64,000 nt of DNA from Notospermus geniculatus. Lineage: Eukaryota > Nemertea > Pilidiophora > Heteronemertea > Lineidae. Positions 1 through 12,200 of this stretch are shown one piece after another; position 1 is the stretch's first letter, and every line of letters starts with the position of its first letter. Below the pieces are notes generated by a model, which saw only the letters and a list, made by a program, of their open reading frames with translations, was not told the DNA's origin and searched no databases. The position numbers were made by a program, and so were the translations under genes. The stretch lies in the NCBI GenBank assembly GCA_002633025.1, contig NMRB01000100.1, forward strand, positions 241,009-305,008, read 5' to 3'.

Positions 1-954
1 AAAACACAGTCCAATTTTGCGACAAATCATTTTCATACGGCCAGAAAACCGCCGAATCCCGACGATCTCAGTGGCAGCATCGTACCAATCTTCGAGAATG
101 TTGTATGCATGCAGTTCCCACTGTATGGTTGCTTTCAGACAGAGTGTAAACTGGGGAGTTAAGTTTACTTTTGTCAGTTATGGAGGGAGATTTTTGGTGT
201 GGCGGCAAATTTTTTTGGTGTGGCAGGGAAGGTCTGTTCCAGTGTTTATGTTGGCGGCCCAAAAATTTGGTGTGGTGGTGTGTACCCGTGGTATAGGAGT
301 TGGAGAACACTGCCCACTATATTGGGATTCAGTGCCAAAGTGGTTAAAAATTGCTTGTAGAAGAGCAATTGCCATGTGTGCTGCTACTGTGAAAAACTCC
401 AAGGTCCAACAAGCATCTAAACCTGGCACTGCAATGTTGGCCCCTGTAGTGAACAAAATGGACAAAGCCTAAAGTTGACCATCCATCAGTTCCTTCCCTT
501 GAGATCTTGTTCTCCCAATCAAATGCCCCATTCCCATCAGCAGACGCCAGGCTCAAGCATCAAAACATCGAAGTTCATAACCTCTTCTTATTGATCCAAA
601 TCAGACAGTTGAATTCCCGGCAGAATCAATGTGTTACTACAAGTACGATCACAAGTCCCCCCTCCCCTGACCCTGAGTGATATTCCACACCTGGCGCAGA
701 GTTCACAACCTTTGCTAATGATCTGTCATCATGTAAGGCCTTCACCCTGCTATCTATTAATTGTTAATTGTTAAAATATGATTGGAATGTGTGATATTAT
801 TGACCTCTGATTGGTTCTAGAATTGATTCTGTGATAAACATCCAACATCCTCACCAATTATTGATAATGTCATAATTACTGAGGTGGATTTGGTTGACAG
901 TTTGGTTATGTTATGAAATTATGGTTGAAGGCACCTTATGTGAGAGATTTCTCA
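1..954. other. No gene recognised
   Basis: The longest open frames (17-472 + and its antisense) lack any family resemblance or splice context. It could be intergenic or a 5' intron of RPP30. Confidence 0.5.
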
Positions 955-1325
955 AGTGAATTGGCTCTCAATGGGCAATTCATTTCATTGTTGATTTCCT
1001 GATCTTTTTTTTAGTTACTGCTCCATAGAGGTTGTAAGCAGAGAAGCCAACGGTGGTGAATTGCCCATTGAGAGCCAACTTGCACAAATGGCTGCCCATA
1101 GGTTTCTATGGCTGAGTTGCCCATGGAAAGCCAACTTGCTCAAGAAAGCTCTCACATGGAGCAGCACCTTTACACGAAGACCAATGACACAAATGTCTAC
1201 CCATAGTTTCTACAGCAGAGTTGCCCATAGAAAGCCAACTTGCTCAAGAAAGCTCTCACATGGAGCAGCACCTTTACATGAAGGCCAATGACACAAATGT
1301 CTACCGAAAGCCAACTTGTGCATGG
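955..1325. repeat. Inverted repeat plus tandem 'gttgcccat..agccaactt' repeats
   Basis: Arms attggctctcaatgggcaat (about 959) and attgcccattgagagccaac (about 1060) form a stem. They are followed by two roughly 105-bp tandem units, each beginning gttgcccat and containing ctcaagaaagctctcacatg. The same arms recur in FNDC3 introns at 41707, 45487, 48661 and 52667. Confidence 0.75.
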
Positions 1326-2277
1326 ACACTTTAGAACAAAGATACGCAACTTCAACTTCGTGGATGTTATTGTTATTGACAACACTCTAGACATAACAAT
1401 ACAGTTGATATGTGAGTGATGCTTGCAAAGGGTTGGATAAATGAATTATCTGTATCCTGCCAGGAAAATATCACTGAACGTTCTTCCGGTCGCATGTTGG
1501 TCTTCTTATGGACAACGAGCACTTCTTGACACCATCAATCGGGTTTATATGAGCAAAGGTCCGTGGGCGTGAGTAATTAATTATGTATAGGATTGGCTTG
1601 AGTTAATAATAGAATGATGATCCACTTGTACATGTGTGGAACCTCTCTATCTGACTGTCCTGTCCGTGATAGAGAGGTGTCCTGATTACGGAAGCCAAAA
1701 TTTTGGGTTTGACCTTTGGTGTCCTTAATGATAGTGGTTCCTTCCAACACATGTGTCTGTCCAAGGTTCACTGTCAGATGGATTGGTCTACAGCATATGG
1801 ATTGGTCTACAGCATATCAAAAAGCCTTGGCCCTTTGATGGCAATTAATGGCAGTAATCATCAGTTCAGAAAGTCCCTCAGACCAAGGCCAACAGCATCT
1901 CTCTGTTCAAGGAATTCAACACAATCCACATACAGGCCACGCAAACATGTGATGTGCTGTCTTCTTCCACATCCGCCAGCCCTTGAAGTCAGGTAGGAAC
2001 TAAGTTGGCCTATTCCGGCTTTTGAAAGAAATTGTCGGTCATATCCCATTAATGTGAGTGCATCCTGCAACCTGTTGTGATGAGCATATCAACATCCTGA
2101 CAGGAATCTATCACTTGTAGGTCTTCCTGTCATGAGGTGGACGGATGGCTACTCATGATTGTCTTGAAATGCTATGGGTTGGTTTGTGCAAGGCCTTTTT
2201 GGCTTCAGAGGACATGCAGAATCCATCGATCACCTTTCTCAGTAGTGTGCCTCATTCAATGCAAGTTTCCGTGCCCC
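1326..2277. other. No gene recognised
   Basis: It is unassigned DNA with a short tandem (agcatatggattggtctac, about 1780-1817). No supported exon. Confidence 0.5.
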
Positions 2278-2648
2278 CTGTTGTCAGTATTGAGTCCTTC
2301 AATGAAGACTGTTGTCAGTATTGAGTCCTTCAATGCAGACTGTTGTCAGTATTGAGTCCTTCAATGCAGACTGTTGTCAGTATTGAGTCCTTCAATGCAG
2401 ACTGTTGTCAGTATTGAGTCCTTCAATGCAGACTGTTGTCAGTATTGAGTCCTTCAATGAAGACTGTTGTCAGTATTGAGTCCTTCAATGAAGACTGTTG
2501 TCAGTATTGAGTCCTTCAATGAAGACTGTTGTCAGTATTGAGTCCTTCAATGAAGACTGTTGTCAGTATTGAGTCCTTCAATGAAGACTGTTGTCAGTAT
2601 TGAGTCCTTCAATGCAGACTGTTGTCAGTATTGTGTGCTTCAATGCAG
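2278..2648 (+). repeat. 31-bp minisatellite, about 12 units
   Basis: The unit starts ctgttgtcagtattgagtcc and repeats every 31 bp with an A/C variant (aatgaaga or aatgcaga) and no spacers. The last unit is degenerate. Confidence 0.95.
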
Positions 2649-3248
2649 CAGTTCATTGACCACCTATTGTCATGTGTGCTTCTAATGCAGAGTTCATGTG
2701 TGATTCTTGATCTTACATTCTCTTTATTCACTTTTCCTTGGCAGTCCTCATCTTGACCCCAAAGTTCCTGTCTACCTTCTTTTTTGCAAAGTGTACCTTA
2801 CAGATGATGGAAAGTATGGAGAACAGGCAAATAAACATCACACATGTAAAAATAACTCATATTGTACACAGGTAATGACTGTTGTGCAAACATACACTAA
2901 TTATCTTGCAAAGCTCCGCCTATACGGGTGTTTTTTTGTGAACAGACTCAGTCTCAGCGGACTGGAGTTTTGAGCACTTAAAGGCATTATGCTGTCTCCA
3001 GGTTGGCAGGTTTGCTGGTACCGGAATTCATTTGTGTAAATCACATGGGCCTACCTTTCTGTCGGTCATGGCTCATGCTGTTTGGAGGCCAACAATGCAC
3101 TCTGAAATGCTACTTTCTGTTTTGTGTATGCCATGGCCCAGACATAGCAGAACAACAATAATAGCAGTTTTCTACCTAAGAACTTGACTCCCCAAGGAAC
3201 AGGGCCAAATATTATCTTCCCTACATAAAACAAGGATTGTTTCCTCTC

Positions 3249-3340
3249 CCGGGGGGGTCACTCACCATAAAGCGTGTTGCACATCAGCGTACCAAAAATT
3301 GCTGGTAAAGGGGTGTTTTTCGAGCCGCATCGGCGGGTCC
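3249..3340 (+). mobile_element. 5' end of a split inverted-repeat transposon
   Basis: It begins ccggggggtcactcacca-like and contains gcgtgttgcacatcagcgt. Its reverse complement is found at 4308-4351. Flank gtttcctctc (3239-3248) is repeated as gtttcctctc at 4352-4361. Confidence 0.7.
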
Positions 3341-4050
3341 AGGCATTATGCTGTCTCCAGGTTGGCAGGTTTGCTGGTACCGGAATTCATTTGTGTAAAT
3401 CACATGGGCCTACCTTTCTGTCGGTCATGGCTCATGCTGTTTGGAGGCCAACAATGCACTCTGAAATGGTACTTTCTGTTTTGTGTATGCCATGGCCCAG
3501 ACATAGCAGAACAACAATAATAGCAGTTTTCTACCTAAGAACTTGACTCCCCAAGGAACAGGGCCAAATATTATCTTCCCTACATAAAACAAGGATTGTT
3601 TCCTCTCCTGAACCAAGAGTTCACAGGCGTGTTCTCGCGGCTTGAAAGAGGCTTGAGGAACGGCACATGGTGAATCCAGTGCTCCTGCCTGAACAAAATG
3701 AAGGAAAAAACAAACAGTGAGGCAAGTAGCGAATTCGATTACTTGCACCACACTTGGGAACCTTGGATAGCGCACATTGTGAAGCATGCGCAGAGAGGCC
3801 GAGTAAACAAACGATGTCACGCCTGGTGAGAGTAAATGTAAAGTGTCATTGCGTCTGTGAAGGGCCAAGTTAACAAACGGTCTCACGCCTGGCTCAAGTA
3901 AAGTGTCATGGTGCCAAAGTATTTCCTCTTTCTCCATTGGCTGAATCAGCTTCGCCACCATCTTTTCCCCAATTACCAGCTCAGAGGGTCGCTCACTTGG
4001 GCCAGGCGTGAGTTGTGACGTCAGAGCTAACGAGAACACTGTGGCACTTA

Positions 4051-4351
4051 CCGGGTACTTGGGTTAGACCCCCCGCCTTAAGCCCTCCCCTGCCTAGTGT
4101 GGTCCAGGTGTCCTGCAAAAAGCCCTTTGAAACGTCTTTCAAATTACCCAGCCATTAGGGGTGGGGATTGCAGAGTACCCAGCTTTAGGGGGTGGGGATT
4201 GAAAAGTACCCAGCCAAAAGGGGTGGGGATTGAAAAGTACCCAGCCAAAAGGGGTGGGGATTCAAAATTGCTGCTACCAGCTGAAAGGGGCTTATGAAAA
4301 ACGTGGAGTACACTGATGTGCAACACACTATATGGGGAGTGAACCCCCCGG
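4051..4351 (+). mobile_element. 3' end of the split inverted-repeat transposon
   Basis: It includes a 27-29 bp tandem (aaaagtacccagccaaaagg, about 4140-4262) and ends acactgatgtgcaacacact ... gtgaaccccccgg, the inverted partner of 3249. The 9-10 bp direct flank would fit a long-TSD superfamily (MULE-like), but this is inference. Confidence 0.65.
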
Positions 4352-5529
4352 GTTTCCTCTCCTGAACCAAGAGTTCACAGGCGTGTTCTCGCGGCTTGAA
4401 AGAGGCTTGAGGAACGGCACTATGGTGAATCCAGTGCTCCTGCCTGAACAAAATGAAGGAAAAAACAAACAGTGAGGCAAGTAGCGAGTTCGATTACTTG
4501 CACCACACTTGGGAACCTCGGATAGCGCACATTGTGAAGCATGCGCAGAGAGGCCGAGTAAACAAACGATGTCACGCCTGGTGAGAGTAAATGTAAAGTG
4601 TCATAGCGTCTGTGAAGGGCCAAGTTAACAAACGGTCTCACGCCTGGCTCAAGTAAAGTGTCATGGTGCCAAAGTATTTCCTCTTTCTCCATTGGCTGAA
4701 TCAGCTTCGCCACCATCTTTTCCCCAATTACCAGCTCAGAGGGTCGCTCACTTGGGCCAGGCGTGAGTTGTGACATCAGAGCTAACAAGAACGCTGTGGC
4801 GCTTACTCGGGGAAGCGTGGCGCTAGTAATCAAACATGCTAATACGTTGAGGCCAAGGCCTTTGGTGGAAATGGAACCTCCAAATCCATGGAATCAGATC
4901 TGAATGAGGGTTACAAGATTGGATAGGATCGCCTCGGGTGATTTGGATGGGGGGGGGGGCTGAGAGCCCAAGAACTGAAGGCTCATCTTCCAGCTGCCCC
5001 ATATGAAGGAGGGATGTTGACCCTGTCAATGACCTTCATGTGTGATGTCATCAAGTGCGTAATTTCGACTTAGGTTTGATTCATGACCTTTTGCATACCC
5101 ATGCACCCTCATAACTGCCCTTTGATGATGGGTGTTGCTGTACCTTTACCAGTCTAGACTTAATGTTGTACCACCAAGGAGTAAATGATTTCCAGAGACT
5201 CGAACTGCTGGCCTCGGGTATAAACTGGCTAATCTAACACCAATCATTTCTTGATTTGATGAGCTAAAGATGTGTTCATTCACATTTCATGGTCATTAAT
5301 GTTGGGCTTTATCAGTACATAAAATTGAAACAGGTGGGGCACTCCAGTATGGAGCAGACGGGAGCAGGTAGCAGGCGGGAGTTCCGACTGGTGTACTTTT
5401 GTGGACCTGCATCACTCTGGGCTGTTCAGCCGTCCAATGGTAAAAGGTAGTCCCTCCTCGTCCACTTGTGGTCAGAGGGAGCATGATCATCAGTGTCGAG
5501 TAAAACACGATTAACTTCAATCAACCATG

Positions 5530-5720
5530 GCCGGAGGAGCCCTGATAGCCGAGTGGTTTTCATGTCTGCGCTCAGCAAGCGGCAGGTCCTGGGTTCGAAT
5601 CCAGCCCAGGCCATATGGGATTTCATTCCCGGCTCTTCACGTCCGTTGCATGGGACAGTAAGCTGTGGTGTTGTTTTTGCGAGGCCAAGCAAAAGACCCC
5701 ATCCAAGTGAGGAGTCGTTC
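5530..5720 (+). mobile_element. tRNA-derived SINE
   Basis: It has an RNA polymerase III A-box-like tagccgagtggtt (5547) and B-box ggttcgaatcc (5592) with a tRNA-like fold, then a non-tRNA tail. The B-box matches the consensus exactly. Confidence 0.75.
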
Positions 5721-6512
5721 ATGAATAGCTTGAGGTGGCCTCCCCAACCTCAGCAGTGACAACTTCTGATGATTCCACTAGCGGACATCAACAATCTTCC
5801 CTGATCAATAATAGTGAACCAGGATGTACTTTGATATTTGATTCTAATAGTAAATCCAGGGTTAAACTTTCATGTTTGCCACCTCTCCCAGATCTGTATT
5901 TTTGCATCAAACCACCGGCTACACAGACTTTGTGATGTTACCCAGGTAATTCATTTCCTGGTCCCTCAGTTTTATGTACGATCTTAAGCAACCAGAACAG
6001 CGATGCACCGAGATGTTTCTGGTAACCATGGTGATTGGTGTCTGCCGTCTCTGGTCGACAGTCCGCAACGGCGAACGCTATTTAAAATCATCATTAGTTC
6101 GGCGTGGAGCTAGCCGGCAGTCTAGTCAATGACTCCTGTCAGTCATGTTTCTGACTCTCCGCCATCCTTCGTGAGGTTTGGTATTTAGTATGACAGTAGA
6201 AGTTTATGGGGTTGTTTGTTCGGTTTCTTCAGTTGAAAAGAATTGACCTTCATTTATGGGTGCAGCATTCGCTGTGGGCATATATGGGATTGGTCAATTG
6301 TATTCTCTTGCAGTGTATTTCAAAATAATTTTGTTCGTCATCATTATTTTCCCTTCAATTTATTGGCAATTTCCATTGCATGCTGGAAGGAGAAATTCTC
6401 TCATTGTCAGGGGATCTATCAGCTTCAAATCTTGTTTCAATGATGAACTTGCAACCTGATGTTAAAAACATGGTGAAACAAAACAGTGATGTCACGCTAG
6501 GGTATCCGCCTT

Positions 6513-6599
6513 GGATAACTGACGACTACGTACGGCAATAACCCCATGCATGTGGTATGCATTGATCTTATCGTAGTCGTACGTAGTCGTCAGTAATCC
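6513..6599. repeat. Short hairpin element
   Basis: Arms ggataactgacgactacgta (6513) and tacgtagtcgtcagtaatcc (6580) are near-perfect inverted partners around a 45-bp loop. Confidence 0.7.
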
Positions 6600-7429
6600 G
6601 TTGTGGATATCAGGACGTCTTTTACGCTGTGCAATTAACCGGGTGAAAGGGCGGGTCTTTTGCACTGCAGTGCCAGGCGGAATAGTTTTGCGGGTTTCTC
6701 ATCATAACACCTGCGATGACAAACCTGTGGCGATTGCGGCCATTTTCGGCAAACAGAAGTTATTCTATCAGATTTTTCGTCAATTACGCTTAACTTTTTT
6801 GCTTGATGAATGGTTGCCTCTTTTGTGGATAATTCATGTGATTTAGGCCAAGGATCTTGTGGTGCAAGTATAGGCCTGTGAGTAACGAGGTCATTCTAAT
6901 CTGATACAAAATCGAATATCCAATTTACATGTACATGTATTGCCTCCCAATCACCACTTCATTCAGTAAATTAATCTTCATCATGCCATTCAAAGTTTTT
7001 TGTGGTAATTCCATTGTTTTTGTACGTGCTGATTGACGAGTATCTGTTGTATTTATGCATGAATTATTTCTAAATCGCTGTATTTTGATGTACTTTTTCC
7101 GAAGGATTGTTGACATTTTCCTCGCCAGAAATGTCAGGGTTTATCGTGAATTTTAAATAATGTCCTCAGAAATGAACTTTCTGTTGACATCTTCTCGATA
7201 GTGTATGATGTGTCAGTATGAATCCTTAATTCAATTAAATGTCCTTCCAAATGGGTGCGCTTAACCTTGAAAATTCACTCACGTATTACCACAATTCAGT
7301 CGGACTGGATTTCAAAGTGCTTGCATTGATCTGTGTACACATCAAAGGGAATCCCCGCAACTTCTGAGGTAATTACTGCGGTTAACGAGATATTTACTGA
7401 ACTCTGGTGCTTCCTTGTCTGTTCAGATC

Positions 7430-7740
7430 ATTTGTGGCCTATGTGATGTGATGTAGGAGCCATAGCATAAGGAAGGCTTAATACCAACTCATCATCTACA
7501 GTATGTTGCATAATTGACCTCCCTTCCACGCCGTGCATCCGCGGACCACATGCAGCGTCATGCACGTACCGTCCTTGTATCTTCGCAGACGTTGCGTGCC
7601 GCCATGGAAGGCACGCAGTGAAGACGTAACGTCGTTCGCCCGTGGTGCGCGGATGTCACTCGCAGAAGAGACGCGTGACGCACCTGTACCATACACAATG
7701 AACTGAAACGTACCTTCAGTCCTTATTGCGAAGATCAAAT
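7430..7740. repeat. Interspersed repeat B, copy 1
   Basis: It begins with ggagccatagcataaggaag and continues into a GC-rich block with stem tgcgtgcc ... ggcacgca. Copies are at 8248-8960 and 16170-16880. Minus-strand open frames here are shared by all copies only because the DNA is repeated. Confidence 0.8.
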
Positions 7741-7794
7741 TATCAACATCAAATACGCATCGTTTGTTGTGTCAACTTTCCTGACCTTAGGTGA

Positions 7795-8960
7795 AGTAAA
7801 GATTAAGTTGAGAGTCAAGCACTGATGACATTATTGGCTCAAAAGAAAAAAAGGTGTGCATTAATTTTCAGCAGGAGGAAACTGGAGTGTCGGGAGAAAA
7901 TCTGCAATGTCAAAAAGAGTTGCCCTCTGCTCTGTCACATGAAGAATGGGATGATTGGGAATCAAACTCAGAACTCATCAGTGACAGGTGCCTATGTTTC
8001 CCTTACGCCAGTCTAACTTATAACTTGCGGAGTATCCAGGTAGGAAACTGGAGTCTGGAGAAAACTGCATCAATACAGTTCAGATCTCAGTAGTTGGACC
8101 AACCACCTGTGAGTACAGGAAGATGATCAGCAGCTTGCGGTTTCCACAGACCTGGACAAATCAGCCATGTCTGTCTGCTCTTTACGCCGTATGGGCAATG
8201 AAGTCCGCAAAAGTAAAGATGTAAATTTTGATTTGGAGTCATGTGATGTGATGTAGGAGCCATAGCATAATGAAGGCTTAATACCAACTCATCATCTACA
8301 GTATGTTGCATAATTGACCTCCCTTCCACGCCGTGCATCCGCGGACCACATGCAGCGTCATGCACGTACCGTCCTTGTACATGTATCTTCGCAGACGTTG
8401 CGTGCCGCCATGGAAGGCACGCAGTGAAGACGTAACGTCGTTCGCCCGTGGTGCGCGGATGTCACTCGCAGAAGAGACGCGTGACGCACCTGTACCATAC
8501 ACAATGAACTGAAACGTACCTTCCGTGTGACGTTCGCAGAAGGTACATGGATAAGGTAGGTCAGTTGTGCAATGTACTGTATCAGTCATTGACTCCAAAT
8601 CTCTGTATGAATCCTGCGCCACCCAACATCTTTATCAGCTGGTATAGCTCATGACCTACAACAACATCTTTCTAAACATTTGTAGCATGGAAACCACATT
8701 ACATGGCAAGCATGCAAAACGGACATGACGGATGCAAAGCGTTAATACCCATTTGATATTGTATAGTCTACGTGAGGTGGGTCTTCAGTCACTTAACACA
8801 ATTTCATTTCCCCCAATTGTAGTTTGTATTGGTGAAAAAATGTAAATTATCTCTATTGTACTGTGGAATTGAGACTGACAAATCACGAAGTATGAACTTA
8901 GGCTTATTAGAGGATATTTTAGAATGCCACTAATTCTGTTACAACAGCCTATTTTCTGAC
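7795..8960. repeat. Interspersed repeat A+B, uninterrupted copy
   Basis: Part A (7795-8247) contains a minus-strand SINE remnant and part B (8248-8960) the GC-rich block. The order A-B without interruption shows the ancestral empty site for the insertion at 15336. Confidence 0.8.
7862..8010 (-). mobile_element. SINE remnant (minus strand)
   Basis: On the minus strand it reads a B-box-like agtttgattccc and ends in a tail containing tccagtttcctcct, shared with SINEs at 14936, 24275, 30707, 33160 and 39588. Confidence 0.6.
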
Positions 8961-9179
8961 AATTTATTGTGGATAGGCCTCCTTGGGCCTGGCCCTGGCT
9001 AGGAGGAGAAGAGCAGAAAAAGGCTATGCCTAGCTAGCCCAAATTGTGTTGAGTAGGCCTGAGGCCGTTGCGTGATCATGAAAAAGATGGTCAACACATA
9101 TCACTATTGGAATGCCTCTGCCACTTATTGATGCATGCTTTCCAAACATGCTTTTGAGTGTTTTTCTCCTATTTTTCAG

Positions 9180-9215
9180 GCCACTCAGTTGAAAATACCA
9201 AATGAAGATTTGGAG
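9180..9215 (+). CDS. RPP30: RPP30 exon (36 nt, provisional)
   Basis: The stretch is bounded by a pyrimidine-rich acceptor (tatttttcag) and a donor (gag|gtgagg). It reads ATQLKIPNEDLE, a length and phase (0/0) that fits just before the KLFTRIT exon, where the family has a variable linker. The short variable peptide makes this the least certain of the exons. Confidence 0.5.
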
Positions 9216-12200
9216 GTGAGGTTGGATTTTACGAGGACTTCTTTCTGTCAGCAGGAGATATCCATTGGGAGTGGAGTGGACTGAAAAAGTCAAGATTTTT
9301 CAGTTGGTTGGGAGCTGCATGATTTGTTTTCCTTCAAAGTGCCTGGAAACTACAACAAGTGAAATGTTTATAGTTCAAACTTAGGCCACATAAAAAAAAT
9401 ACTTGTTTAGCGTCCCCTCCCGACCTGAAAAATGCCAAGACCCCTGAATTTTTTTTGTAATGCATTTTCCATTAAAAAATTGCCTACTCTAAAACTTGAA
9501 AAATTTGTTCTTGACCTATCTTTTCAGCTAAAACCTCTAAAAAAATAAAAATAAAAACCTCCCTCCCGACCCTGAAAAACTAAAGTGCCCGGACGCAAAA
9601 CAAGTAATTTTTTTTTCTGGCCTTATTCAAATACAAAAAGGTTATGATTTTGTGATTATTTCAGACCGAGGACAGAGCTGTGAAGCTGTTCACCCGAATA
9701 ACAGCCAAACTTGTTGAACCAGGAGGTCTCACTAAACTTGGGACAGGGGAATTCCAGAATTATGACATCATAGCTGTGGAACCGACTGATGAGAAAATGT
9801 TTATGGTAAGCACGGCTCACAGTTTGGGGCGATGTGGGCGACCTTGGGTGAAAATTTCGCCCAAAATAACTCCCGGGGAGACATAAAGTCGCCCCCCCCC
9901 AAAATCAAACAACTTTGTTAGATATGTCGTCCACAAACTTTATGTGAAGTCTCCCTCTTGAGAGTGAAGTCTCCCAAAAGTTTGAGGAGGGAGACATTAT
10001 TTCTCCCTAATTTTAGACCCAAGTGTGAGCCCTAGGTAAGACCAAATATTCGGAGATGGTGAGAAATGTACTTTTTTTAGGATGAATGTTGTGAAAAAGA
10101 TAAGTTATTCCAACTAGAATATGGTAAGATGATGAGAGAGAGCACACATTTCTATTCAATGACTCTGAAGGAGCGGCCGCTCAATTACCTTGTCTACCAC
10201 CAGGGTTTCTGCCAGAAATATTTTTGAGGGTATGCAGTTCTTCAAAATCAGCAAAAAACCCCATGAAATTAAAGAAAATGGCCCTTTTCTGTTCCTTTGA
10301 GGGTACTCACAGCGTACCCTGCGTACCCTCTGGCGGAAACACTGACCACGGGAGTCCAGCAGACGGCATCTTCTGTCCCAAGTTTTCTCACATCCTATGG
10401 TATTGAGTGAAAATTATTTGAAGAAATGTTGGCTTGATGAAGGATAGTCTTTTAGCAGCGTTCCTTCGAACATTTCTTATGTGTCATTTAGGCCACATAA
10501 AAAAATTCTTTAGTTTAGCATCAGCGCCCGCCTTGAATTTTCTCGCCGCCTCAAAAAAAATTTTTTTGAACATTTTTTTTCAAATTTTTTTCTTCAATTT
10601 TTCCTCACATTATATGTTCTCTGTCAAAAAGTGTGGTTTCTTGTCTACACATGCCTTTTCCAGGGTGACTCAGATATGTATTTTTTTTAATAAAAACCTT
10701 TTTCGAGTTAATACTAAGGATTTGTCTATTGTATGATAAATGGTGCAATGCTTCCAAGCTCTCTTTCGAGGATCACAGTCCATTTCAGTATTTAAAAAAA
10801 AACCTCCCCCTCCTCACTTTTTACAAGTATGACTGATGCTAAACTAAAGATTTTTTTTATGTGGCCTTATCACAAGCGTTGCTTGAAATATTTGTATGTC
10901 CATTTCAGAGAGCATGTAACAACCTCGACGTTGACATCATCACTTTAAATCTTGCTGAAAGGTTGCCATTCTGGCTGAAAAGGGCACAGATGAGTGCGGT
11001 GAGTTTGCCACTGAATAACCGCTTGAGTGACTGCCGTGCCGTAGAATGCCATGTGTTGGTAAATTGCGATGGTGACGTCATTGTGGTGATGTAAATTTTA
11101 ACACATTTTCTCATTAAAGGGAATAAGTCGCGAAAGTCAAAACTGACACTAATAATAATTTCATGGCCCACGAAATTCACAATATTCAAAATTACAAATT
11201 TCTGTGTTTAGCAGATTACCACTACATGTAGGTAAGCCCAGGGCCCGGTTGCACAAAACTCACGATAGCGCTAACTTGGTGTTAGCGCTAACTTTATGTT
11301 AAGTGACGTAAAAATCCATTGTCTTTTTACGTCATTTAACATAATAATAATTTCGTGGCCCACGAAATTCACAATATTCAAAATTACAAATTAACATGAG
11401 TTTTGTGCAACCCAGCCCAGATTGGTTTCTCTGGTGCAAGTCACTTAATTTAGTCAAAAATTGGTTGAAGCCTGTTTTAGTAATATTTGTCTATCTAGGT
11501 AATATCTGATTTTCCTCCATATTTAGGCCATAAAAAGAGGCGTCTTTTTTGAGATTTGTTACTCCCACTCGTTTTCCGACTACACAGACAGACGACAGAT
11601 GTTTATTTCTAATGCTATTGAAATGGTCAACTTCTGCAAGGGAAAGGTAATCAACTCAGCTGCCGTCGAAGTCCAGCAGAGAGCATCTTCTGTTAAAGTT
11701 TTCTCGGATCCTATGGTATTAATTGGAAAATATTTGAAGAAATGTTGTTCCTTTGAACTATATGAAGAATGTTTCTTCAAATTTTTCCCAACTAGGCAAT
11801 ACCCGTTCAGTGGGCGAACTGTCATTAGGAGCACTTGGGGGACGTAATGCCGTCATTTCGTCACATGACATTGCTGACGTCGTGGATGACGCAACAGAAA
11901 TCTCGATGACGTGACGTCAAAAGGAGTAAACGGCATTGTTATTTCATTAATATCTGGTGGATATTTCGAAAACTATACGTCATATCAAAATTCGGGCTTC
12001 ATAAGGACATTTCTGTGGTCAGTGTGCATGTGCATACCAAGTTTGGGGGAGACCTGTTCATCAGTCTTGGAGAAAATCGCAAACAAAATTTTAGTATGAT
12101 TCATTTCCAAGGCTTTTAGAAAACTTACTTCAACAGAAGACACTGTCAAACCTAGGGGCAGATGAGTTAAAATTCAAATGTACAAAAAAATAAATTGTAC

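Larger units (their letters stand above)
2982..4800. repeat. Nested duplicated locus with a transposon-filled and an empty copy
   Basis: The left flank occurs at 2982-3248 and 3341-3608 and the right flank at 3609-4050 and 4361-4800. Transposon ends at 3249-3340 and about 4051-4351 are split around the uninterrupted flank copy. Confidence 0.75.
4801..9179. other. Unassigned DNA with repeats
   Basis: Outside the SINE at 5530, the hairpin at 6513 and repeats A/B it shows no supported exon. A TATA-like ctatttaaaat at about 6078 and short ATG frames after it are suggestive of nothing firm. The missing RPP30 5' exons, if in the window, should be here. Confidence 0.4.

Noticed and set aside
17-472. 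151-codon + strand frame at the window start
   Set aside because: It has no conserved motif and equally long frames on the other strand; nothing supports it as a gene.
2278-2648. Regular 31-bp direct repeats, considered as a CRISPR array
   Set aside because: Units follow each other with no spacers, and the window is eukaryotic. It is a minisatellite.
2740-2860. Possible exon between ccttggcag and following GT
   Set aside because: The peptide (PHLDPKVPVYLLFCKVYL) does not match RPP30 or any family I recognise, and no good donor is present.
5547-5610. Possible functional tRNA genes at 5547 and 25058
   Set aside because: A and B boxes are good, but the acceptor stems do not pair cleanly and non-tRNA tails follow, so these are SINEs.
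7496-8622. Repeated minus-strand frames (also 16211-16507)
   Set aside because: They recur only because the DNA is an interspersed repeat; there is no recognisable protein and the copies carry frame-altering indels.
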